This document shows, in pieces, positions 21,501-31,700 of a stretch of DNA of 64,000 bases. The DNA lies in the NCBI RefSeq assembly GCF_905220415.1, contig NC_059566.1, positions 3,844,001 through 3,908,000 of the forward strand, written 5' to 3'. The first letter of the stretch is position 1. Every line of letters begins with the position of its first letter. Made by a program: the position numbers and the translations under genes. The stretch comes from Colias croceus (taxonomy: Eukaryota; Arthropoda; Insecta; Lepidoptera; Pieridae). The notes beneath the pieces were generated by a model. That model did no database searches. It saw nothing but the letters and a program-made list of their open reading frames with translations, and was not told the DNA's origin.

Positions 21501-22707
21501 TATCTTCTACATTCTGAGTCTCAGAAATATTGTTATCAGCAGATACATTTTTATCAGCACAAATATTTTTATCAGCAGTAACATGTTTATCAGCAGAAAT
21601 ATTTTTATCAGCAGTAACATGTTTATCAGCAGAAACATTTTTATCAGCAGAACTTATTAAACATATCGGTGGCAGTTCTGTCCTTTCATCTACGTGTTTA
21701 TTTGCTATCACAGATTCTGATTTTAGTATAACTTCTAGCGGCTCAATTTCTGTCACTATTTCTGTGACTACACTCTCGATTTTTTTCGTATCTTTCGATA
21801 ATTCAGCCTTATTGTTAACTGAAGGTTTTGCAAGTTCTATAGCAGTTTCTTTATTTAAAATTGTTTTTGTTTCATCAATTTTCTTCCCAAAATCTGCGCT
21901 CTGATCCTTTGAAACACTCTCAGGTACGCCTATGACGTCACTCATTACATCAATTATCTTTTCCTTCTTTTCGATTTCCAATTTGTTCATACTATCAATA
22001 ATTTCTGACACTTTATCTTTTATCACAACTGTATCAGAAATTGCTTTACCCATTTCCTCTTTCAGTTTATCACATCTATTTGTTTCATCAATTTTAGCTT
22101 TTCCAGCATAACTTACACTTTGCTCAATCATAACTTCATCATTTTTAACGATTTGAGGGATATTTACAAATTTTTGCACACTTTTTACATTTTCAACAGT
22201 GCTATCTTTCATTTTAGCAGCTACCTGTTCATTTTTAACATCGCATTTCACACTATCCCCATGCATTTCGACACACTTACTATCCTTTACACTAACACAC
22301 ACGACATCATTTTTAGCGTCACTTCGAACACTTTCCCCGTCTTTAGTGGCACTTTTAACACTTTCCCCGTGTTTAGTGTCACTTATATCACTTTGGACGT
22401 CTTTTACATCACTTTTAGCACATTTATCGTCCAGAGACACACTTTTGTCGTCTCCAGATACACTTTTAGCACTTTCATTGTCTTGAGACACACTTTTATC
22501 GTCTTGAGACACACTTTTTGCACATTTTTCTTCATTGGGATGATCCCTAGTTATTTCAGGTACATTTTCTGTAGCAACGGTGAGCGGTGAGGGAGTCGGT
22601 GAGGGTGTAGGATTGTATATTGTATCGTAGTTTCTTGTTACGGAGAATCTTGAGGACGGCCGTCTTGGTTGAGCCGGGTGGATTTGTATTTGAGGCGGTT
22701 CCGCTAC
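18517..22707 (-). CDS. PPP1R37: PPP1R37-like exon 14 (1,396-residue tail)
   Basis: Residues 596-1991, one uninterrupted 4.2 kb exon after a TTTTACAG acceptor. It opens with the third RFxV motif (SRFSVTRNYD). A Lys/Asp/Ser/Val-rich stretch contains short tandem repeats: SVSQDDK-like units near 22430-22540 and ADKHV/ADKNI units at 21530-21655. Further on is RKISWVAPSPSFHIPRP, where KISW is a second possible RVxF-like site, then FWSWAS, RPRSFASVLK and a Ser/Glu-rich end (SVESLRSLESVSE). It is predicted disordered. The long plus-strand frames opposite it are composition shadows. Confidence 0.88.
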   Translation of the reverse strand, partial: VAEPPQIQIHPAQPRRPSSRFSVTRNYDTIYNPTPSPTPSPLTVATENVPEITRDHPNEEKCAKSVSQDDKSVSQDNESAKSVSGDDKSVSLDDKCAKSDVKDVQSDISDTKHGESVKSATKDGESVRSDAKNDVVCVSVKDSKCVEMHGDSVKCDVKNEQVAAKMKDSTVENVKSVQKFVNIPQIVKNDEVMIEQSVSYAGKAKIDETNRCDKLKEEMGKAISDTVVIKDKVSEIIDSMNKLEIEKKEKIIDVMSDVIGVPESVSKDQSADFGKKIDETKTILNKETAIELAKPSVNNKAELSKDTKKIESVVTEIVTEIEPLEVILKSESVIANKHVDERTELPPICLISSADKNVSADKHVTADKNISADKHVTADKNICADKNVSADNNISETQNVEDKNSSVVKVAVTNILDNIDVWDPLRTMCKDTETKEDNSKMVECNVKSDKLIGDAKVSDSVKDVKLSDNVKLGDILKTDSGYNDKLEQVSHFETVSDVGDEKIVKTETKLVKSNVEVTETEKLNVEVAVTVKSETNTVKTKVHSDQNVNIAHKEKGDVAIKQIEAITADLGNLIQEMQDLSTKTRKKDDLDLNNVVPARDNVVLKKNKSESSLDSPDLEVSRLMRKQISAFCDSSSSLEISGSSVESLNAEHRLNRPVIVETVEAKRMQFSTESSMESTSEVTPVNLNVSISSNESVSPIIFGGSKKIHDSLSSLEASVSSIESARHEKMMVTSADSGIEHSLNPSEIKEDSSSNEGTLTNSSSLKDSVKTSQDTLTSPKRTSSLLDVPALKSKGLERMRKISWVAPSPSFHIPRPDPEKLENKFPTNLEKLLSLFQHPSSLFSRTTSEEDKKSTSSTPPRKDSSLTSSFWSWASSSDKSDKDDKDCDSLSEATDSTLSERVQVSYVDESFSRKLDSKTPSTDTENTLSEFQSFPNAEDNVVTAKTTDENLVQTLDVSKTDAGACDIKDLNVPNDLEKLCEKQDTVESDAKECKVIVKLDEKPVDVRPRSFASVLKSTGSENSLEKQSPESGHPVDKFPSKVIRGIKENVSPENTITASMSSKALAYELTDRQIKNQPIVSTIWEIKTPMLEKSQPKLDEVKAQSDLAPIANIDETCDVAADDCIQLAYIDDVKVDDENKFIKELGSVDVAKDALSYLEYENKEKPEVKAESSLAQELQDAEKKEQTVDLSPELVVDDTVVLPELLTVDIKGKKSSPIIPERAKLKKSNSLEDLTKRLEKESPKMKTIAFKVPESTTPRDIPERRGKLRSRSGSSPKSLPESLNKPCPLSKMDSILSKKKKKVTSLGKMARDSLLALNMSEEEIAEFRRSYKLTSVESLRSLESVSEDANSQSGTSIDSRCRACLRTSQESLISLDSITEDCRCSEFCERRTHSNR

Positions 22708-25700
22708 CTGTAAAAGAATGTTAGTGTTATAAATAAGTTTTGTAACGGTGTAATAATTTGTATATATTTTTTTGCACATTACATTATCAATCTATCAAGT
22801 CTAGTCTATATTATTATAAATTCTTTAGGAAACAATTGTCACATACATAAATATATTTTAATTTTATAATAAATCAATGTACAAATATCTCATCTGTTGT
22901 GTTGTCATAATATGTCAAGAAAAACTTTAAATTTGTGTGTTTTAAGTTCCCTGATAAAAATGACTATTATTATATTTTTAATGCACAAAAATCTTCTACG
23001 AAAATTCTTGTAAAAAACCTTTCTCCTACTATCATCATCTTTCTCCATTACATAGCTAACATATATAACATAACACAACATATTAGTATGTTACAAACAA
23101 ACAAACACACATTACCTGTACAACTTTAAACCTCGACGGTGTCGAACAGTACGACGGCCTGGTCGGTGTCGATGGACTCGAGCTGTCCGTCGACGAGTCC
23201 CTCTCCGGAGTAACGCGGGTCACCTGAAAATTAAAGTACATAATATTACTTTATTAAAGGAATAAATCGCGTTTATAATCTGTTAAAAATCTTTTATTTC
23301 TAATTATGTATAATACTCGCGTAAAAGCAAACACTGGAAAATACTAAAGTATTACTGGTACATAAAAATTTTTCAAGTATATTTATGACTGGGATGGGGA
23401 TGGCGAGGATGCCGAGGTTGAGGATGGTGAGGATGCTGGGGTTGGGAAAACGAGGATGGCTGGGTTGGGGATGTCGAGGATGCCGGGGTTGAGGATGGCG
23501 AGGATTCCGGGGTTGGAGATGTCGAGGATGCCAGGGTTAGGGATGGCGAGGATGCCGAGGTTGGGGATGCAGAGGATTCCGGGGTTGGAGATGCCGAGGA
23601 TGTCTGGTTTGGGGATGGCGAGGTTTTCGAGGACGATGAGGATGAGGGAAGATGCGTATAATTACATATATATAATTACACTTATACTCACATAGAACCG
23701 CGTGTTGGTGTTCGGCACCGGGCTGCCCGCCGGCGACGGGGACGGCGAGGGCGCCGGGGAGGGCGCGGGCGACGGCGCGGGGGAAGGGGCCGGGGAGCGC
23801 AGGCGGACACGTTTGTCCTCTTCGGTTGGCTGGAATTGTATAGCAAATTCGTGTTATTTAAAAAAAAATATTATTGTATATTAATTTCTAAACAATAAAT
23901 AGATAGATAGATGAATAGGAATATATATGAATAGGAACGTCGCGTCATGGAAATATCGTCACGTCATGCAATAGGGCGACGATTTTGAATCTTGCCAAGC
24001 AAGTTTCGCTTCTGACACCAATCTTGTCAAAGCAGTTCCACTTGTGACACTCACCTTGGCCAGCAGGCCGGCGGGCGGCGCGTGCACAGTGCGGCAAGTG
24101 AGACTGATCCGGCGCAGCGGTCTCGGCGGGGCGCGGGGCTCGTTGCGCGCGCACGCCGATCTGATCTCACGCGTGAGGTGTCTTTGGCAAGATCGTCGCG
24201 TCATCCCATGACGTGACGATGTTGCCATGACGCGATCTCGAGATTACTAGTGTTTATGGACGCTAGCCCACCTGATCTCTTACTAGCTCTGACGAAAAAA
24301 AAATTCCACGCGCCTAAAGAAGTTTCACTTCTGGCACGTACCTTGGCCCAGAAAGTTTCACTTCTGACACCTACCTTTGCCAAAGAAGTTCCACTTCTGA
24401 AAAGTTTCTATTTTGAAAAGTTTCACTTTTGAAAAGTTTCACTTCTGAAAAGTTTCACTTCTGAAAAGTTTCACTTCTGAAAAGTTCCACCTCTGACACC
24501 AAAGCAGCTCCACTTCTGACACGTACCTTGGCCAGCAGGCCAGCCGCCGGCGCATGCACAGTGCGGCAAGTCAAACTGATCCGGCGTAACGGTCTCGGCG
24601 GAGCGCGGGGCTCGTTGCGCGCGCACGCCGATCTGATCTCGCGCGTTAGACGCGATATTGTGGCCGATTCGGTACAGGATTGAGCTGTTACCGTCGGGTT
24701 CGGGGTTTCCTGCGAACAAATACATATATAGAAAACTAGTGGTCCGCCGCGGCTTCGCCCGTGGTACATATTTCGCAATAAAAGGTAGCCTATGTTCTTT
24801 CTCATGGTCTAAAGATTATCTGTGCCAAACTTCATCAAAATCGGTCCAGTAGTTTATGTGTGAAAAGTGAAAACCATACATACATACATACAAACCTTTC
24901 CTCTTAATAATATTAGTATAGATGAAGCTATGAAAAAAACACAACTATAAAATCTAATTGAACTGTTCTATGTCAGTTTCACTACATTCAGCAGGTGATA
25001 AATTAGCACTATAGTGGAGCCATTTTAACAGGCAACATTTGACAGTTCAACAAAATTCAACAACGTAACCTAGTAACGACGACATAGAATAACATGATAT
25101 TTCGTTTTGTTAGAACTGCACATTTGCTTAACTTTTTTCAATTACGATTATGTACATTGTACATATTTATAATAATAATGACCGATACAAGTCATTTTAA
25201 GATTTCATTTTACTGATAAACCATTCTAAACATAATAAACAATTTCTGAATTGAAGAACTGACGTCGCTACAATTTTGTGTCAATAAACCTTTTTTCTTT
25301 TTAAATACCAAAGATGTTACTCTAAAAATCGAAATCTGACATCTAGAATCGAATGCATTGATTACTTGTTAATAAAAATCATCATAAATTAATAATTAAT
25401 TCGATTGACAAATGTTTCAAATCCGTATCGATTAATTCACTTTAATCGATGTTTTAAGCAGGTTACCTCTCTTCGAAGATAAAATTAATAGACGTCAAAT
25501 GTTGCCTATTAAATTGGCTCGACTATAAAACGATTTTCATTAAAAAATAAATGATTAAAACAATAAAACATACCACAGGATCGTCCAAATCGATTTGCGA
25601 CAGCGTTTTATTCTCTTTCAGCGAATTGCACAACGCTTGCAGACCGCTCACGCCCAGCCTATTGTCGCGTAGATCTAGCCTCTGTAAATATAAATATATT

Positions 25701-28700
25701 AAAACATTATTGAGTAATTATTATTAATATTTAATCATGAAATGCGACAATTTCGTGAAATGATCAAACTCAAACTCAAACATTTATTTATTCTATTAGA
25801 CTTATTCGAGAAGCACTTTTGAAATGTCACATTTTTAGCATTTACGGTGGTAATTAATAAGGTGTCATTTACAATCATTTCATGAAATGAGCAAGTCTAC
25901 GATATGGCCACGACATATCCACTAATATGAAGTACTAGCTTTCCACACGCGGCATCGCCCGCGCACTCAAAGAAAATCCCGCATAGTTCCCGTTCCCGTG
26001 GGATCTCCGGGATAAAACCTATCCTATGTCCTTTCTCGGGTATCAAAATATCTCTATACCAAACATAAAAATTGATTCAGTAGTTTGTGATTGAGTAATA
26101 GACAGACAGACAGAGTTACTTTCGCACTTATAATATTAGTATGAATTATGTACACGGTGAGACGTTGAGGGTGCAATTTATATTTAGAAACAAAATATAT
26201 TTTATGTTTGTAATTGTACCTGTGTGTTGTCCATATCAATAAATAAATAAACTTGCTTACAGAGTAAGCGAGCGAGCATACTCTGTAAGCGAGATTGTAT
26301 TAGTGTAAGTAAATGTTATCATACAATGTGTTTGCTTGTCTGTGTGTGGTGTGTTTTGTATGTGTGTGTATTTATTTATTTATTTATGACACTTTATTGT
26401 ACAATACCAGTAATAAAAACATATATAATTTAATATAGAGAACACGAATATACTAAGTGCAAAATAGGCGGCCTTATTGCTTAAAGCAATCTCTTCCAGG
26501 CAACCATAAAAATAAAGGACATGACGTACGATGCCCTTTATTTTTATGGTCGACTAGATTTCCGCCCGCGGCTTCGCCCGCGTTTACAAAGGAAAACCCG
26601 CATAGTTCCCGTTCCCGTGGGATTTCCGGGATAAAAACTATCCTATGTGTTAATCCAAGTTACCCTCTATATGTGTGCTAAATTTCATTGTAATCGGTTC
26701 AGTAGTTTTTACGTGAAAGAGAAACAAACATCCATACATCCATACTTACAAACTTTCGCCTTTATAATATATACTAGCGGTCCGCCCCGGCTTCGCCCGT
26801 GGTACATATTATTTCGCAATAAATTCAAATTCAAATTCAAATTTATAATATTAGTATGGATTAAGAATATTAAGATGATGTGTGTATATCCTCACCTGCA
26901 GCTTACTATCCGTCCGTATGACATCAGCTAGACACTTAGCAGCGGAGGCCCCCAACCTTGCAGCCTGGAGCCCGAGCGACACTAGGGCTCCGGACCCGTT
27001 GGATACTAGAGCCCTAACGCCGTCCGAACCGAGCGAATTTCGACCGACGTTCAGTACGCAGAGAGATTGGGATACACGCTGAAATGTGAACAATACAATG
27101 ACAAGAGAATACAATTTAAAAAAAAACAAACAAAAATGTGTACTAGTGTACACACGTAAGAAGTGAAACTTCTTTATGACCTCATTTTTCAAAAAATAAT
27201 TTACTATATGCAACTTTACAGAAATACGTCGAAACACGCGTGGTAGGGATAAGAAAAAGATGGCGCGTAACGGAAAAATGTCACCCGTAACGAAAAAATG
27301 GTACACTAAATTTACAAAAGTCACTCACGAGTCACGTATCAGTAGTTTGTTATTTATTTTGAGTCAGGCAAAGTAAAATAAATCGTTTTAAGGTGTCGTT
27401 ATGAAATATTTTTAACAGACTTTGTCAAAAGATGTTAGCCACGAAATAATCTTAATTTTTTTCCCAAATATACACAGTTGAACAAAAATATACAGCATTG
27501 AGCGACACACTATTTGACATATTTTTTTTCAACAATTAAAGCATAAAAAGGTTTTCAGTTGAATTGCATTGTATAAATATATAAATTACTAGTGGTCTGC
27601 CCCGGCTTCGCCCGTGGTACCTACATGTTTAAACTATCCTATCTCTCAAGTTGGATCGAACTGCACATGGTGTGCGAATTTTATTATAATCGGTTGAGTG
27701 GTTTAGGAGTCCATTGAGGACAAACATTGTGACACGAGATTTATATATATTAAGATAATTCATAGGTGACATTATTATTCCTACCGTCTCAAGATACAAG
27801 TACTTCACTTAGTTTGGGACCGACTGTCTTATAACAAATCATAAATGGAGAATTAAAATTAATTCATAGGTTATATATTACTAGCTGTGCCCCGCGGTTT
27901 CACCCGCATTGCTCCGCTCCTGTTGGATTTAGCTTGATGATATAAAGCCTACTAGTGGTTCGCCCCGGCTTCGCCCGTGGTTCTTATTTCGCAATAAAAG
28001 GTAGCCTATGTCCTTTCTCGGGTATCAAAATATCTCCATACCAAATTTCATGCAAATTGGTTCAGTAGTTTAGGCGTGATTGAGTAACAGACAGACAGAC
28101 AGACAGAGTTACTTTCGCATTTATAATATTAGTATAGATAGCCTTCGTCGATATATGGGCTATCTAACACCGAAATAATTTTTCAAATCGGACCAGTAGT
28201 TTCTGAGATTAGCGCGTTCAAACAAACAAACAAACAAACTGTTCAGCTTTATAATATTATAGTATTAGTATAGATAAAAAAACAGTAATCTTACCAACAC
28301 TCTGGCTAGGTGGTTAGTACAATTCCTAGTCAGTTGATTGTTCCATAGCACAAGGAAAGCCAGACCGCGCGACTCGTATCCGCTCACTGTAACATTATAA
28401 AATATTTATTTAGCATTATCTTAATATATATAAATCTCGTGTCACAATGTTTGTCCTCAATGGACTCCTAAACCACTTAACCGATTATAATAAAATTCGC
28501 ACACCATGTGCAGTTCGATCCAACTTGAGAGATAGGATAGTTTAAACATGTAGGTACCACGGGCGTAGCCGGGGCGGACCGCTAGTATATATGTATATTG
28601 TTGAAGTGAAACTTCTTTAGGTGCAGATAAAAATTTCAAGGTCGCGTCATGGCATAAACGTCACGACATGGAGTAAGGCGACGATTTTGGTAACTTTGAA

Positions 28701-31700
28701 TTTTTGCCAACGAAGTTTCACTTCTGACACGTGCGCTCGGCACACACGCTCTTTTTTATTTCTTTATGTACGAAAAGTTTAGTTTGTCTGTCAGTTAATA
28801 TGATTTAAAATATGTAAATTGATTATTATTGTTTATTCTTTCTTTCTCTTTCTCCCTCGTTTCCCTCCTTCCCTCTCTTTCACACATGGGTAAAGTATTC
28901 TAGGTAATTTATAAGCTAAAGTCCACTTCTCTTTTACTCTCTTTCTCTGCCACACCATCCACATTCTATCATATAACAAGTGATAACTGCGTTAAAAACA
29001 ACCGACTTCAAACTTGCACTTGCAACATTTACAAATACAAACAAAAATGCTCATAAAATAAAAACTACTGGGCCTATCCGAATGAAACTTTCATGGGACC
29101 AATTCGACACCATCCCGCGTCGAACAAAAAATAATCACGTAACAAAAAAAACATACCGGCCGAATTGATAACCTCCTCCTTTTTTTGAAGTCGGTTAAAA
29201 ACATGCATCTTTTCAATTCTTGGATATCTCTCGTCCCTAACCTTCTAGCTAAAACAAATATCTCTATTTTTATTTTAAAATATAATGCTCTTTTTTTCTC
29301 TATCTCCCCCTATCTCTACTCACACGGGCAATGATGCGGCGACAGCGGTGACGTCGGCGCCGAGGGCGGGGTGTGTTGAGATTGTGCGACCAATGCTTCC
29401 GCTATGAACCCCACTCCTGCGTCCTGAAATCGTTTGAAACATTCGTTGAAAAATTATAATAGTAAGATATAGACGTACTGTAAATACGTACACATATAGA
29501 CGTACTGTAAACATGTAAAAATATAGACGTACTGTAAACATGTAAACATATAGATGTACTGTAAACGTGTAAACATAGACGTACTGTAAACAACTATACT
29601 AATATTATAAAGTTGAAGAGTTTGTTTGTTGGAACACACTTATCTCGGGAACTACTGGTCCGATTTGAAAAATTCTTTCGGTGTTAGGTAGCCCATTTAT
29701 CGAGGACGGCTATAGGCTATAATATATCGTCACGCTAAGACCAACAGGAGCGGATCAATGCGGGTATAACAGCGGAGCGCAGCTAGTAGTAATATATAGA
29801 CAGTAAACATGTTGACACAAACGTCTATTATCACACACAGACCCACCTGTATGGCGTTGTTGGACAGGTCCAGCAGCTGCAGCCGCGTGTTGTATCTGAG
29901 CAGCGAGCCCAGTTGGCAGGCGTCCGAGTGTTCTAGACGATTGTCGCCGAGACGCAGTTCGCGGAGGGAATTGTTCGATTTCAGTGCAATCACTGCGAAA
30001 AGAATAAAATTTTAAGCAATTATATAAAAAATACATAGTATAATGAAGTTAGCTATATGTCACTCATCTATCACTTTAGGTCAAAAAGGGACATTAACAG
30101 CACAAATTGACAATTAAAAAGAGTAACACTATATTGGCTACGACCAATATAGTGTCATTTCGCCATCTAAATATCCTGCTCTACAACTCTACATGGCTCT
30201 ACCACTCTACTTTTACATCTCTACACAGCTCTAGCACTCTACACACTGCTCTAAATCTCACCCAAACACAACAGAGGCTCGCCAGCCAAGCTTGCTTGCT
30301 GCAAACACAGCGAACGAAGTCTACAGGCGAGCGGTTTCAACGCTCGAGCTAGCACTTCCGCGTGCGCTGGTTCTAATGGACTCTCAGATATCTCCAGTTC
30401 TGATAGTTCTGCGCTCTGGAAATTAGAAATAAATTCAAATTAAAAAATATGGAAAAAAACACGCTTAAATGATACAATTAACTTGAAAAAAAAAAAGACG
30501 CTTTAAAATGATGGAATAAACTAAAAAATTTAAAAATATATTATATAATTGCTTTCTCTGTCCCTATGTCCCTTTTATGCTTAATTATTTAAAACTACGC
30601 AACGGATTTTGATGCGTTTTTTTTTAAAAGACAGAGTGGTTCTCGAGGAAGGTTTAAGTATATAATTTATTAGGTTTTAGACGAAGCGGGCGAAGCCGCG
30701 GGCGGAAAGACAGTTAAATATATACCTTCTTTATCATCCTTGAAGCGGACTGCCACCCCCTGATGCCGAAATTTCTCGGCCCATTGATGCAAACCGCCGT
30801 AGCGCTCTCGTAGTATTCGACCATATCAAAAATGGCTTCCTGAAAATTGAGATATTCATCTTATTAACATACAAACAAATAAAAATTGGTGTCTGTGTGT
30901 GTGTTTTTACTAAATACAAAAGGATATATGTACAGAGTAAATATACCACAAGTGATAACTGCGTTAAAAACAACCGACTTCAAACTTGCACTTGCAAAAT
31001 TCACAAATACCTACAGACAAAAATGCTCATAAAATAAAAACTACTGGGCCTATCCGAATAAAATTTTTATGGGACCAATTCGACACCATCCCGCATCGAA
31101 CAAAAAATGAATCACGTAAATCGGTTCAGAAACCTCGGAGTAATCGGTGTACATACATAAAAAAAAAAAAAAAATATACCGGCCGAATTGATAACCTCCT
31201 CCTTTTTTTTTGAAGTCGGTTAAAAATAGCATATTTTTTAATTCCGTCTGCCTGTTTGTATTGGCTAATCTCTGAAATGACTGGACCCATTTTGACAGGA
31301 TTTTCAGTGGCAGCTGACTATATTATTTTATAACTACAATTTCATTGCGGCCGATGTCGTGGATACAGCTAGTCCTAATTTTATAAATGCAAAGGTGTGT
31401 TTGGTTGTCTTTCTTTCACGTCGCAACGGAGCAATAGTATGATATGATTTTTGTATCTGGAGATAGTTAGGAGGCTAGAGAGTAACATATAGGCTATTTT
31501 TAACTGCGGTTGAAAGATCTCATTCCCATGAAATATTCTTATCACTCTGAGATGTGTAACTATTAATTTTTTCGGGCGGAAAGATGAACAAACAAATAAA
31601 AAATACTCTTTACAATATTATCGTAATGATGACAGTTTTTAAAAGAAAAACCTGGACATATTTATAATGGAGAAAAATAAATAATTTTTATTTAATTTAG

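Noticed and set aside
18752..22590. Several long plus-strand frames
   Set aside because: They lie opposite the 4.2 kb coding exon of the PPP1R37-like gene and mirror its Ser/Lys/Asp composition. The minus-strand frame has splice support and homology.
23456..23695. An 80-codon frame with a ten-residue RMPGLGMA repeat
   Set aside because: It is a translation of a minisatellite whose unit is a multiple of three. It lies in an intron.
24055..24172. The extra copy of exon 11 as an alternative exon
   Set aside because: It has no acceptor and would lose the first 20 codons; the main exon has a complete pair of sites.
24395..24495. A CRISPR-like array
   Set aside because: The 16-base units are directly tandem with no spacers, in a eukaryotic intron.
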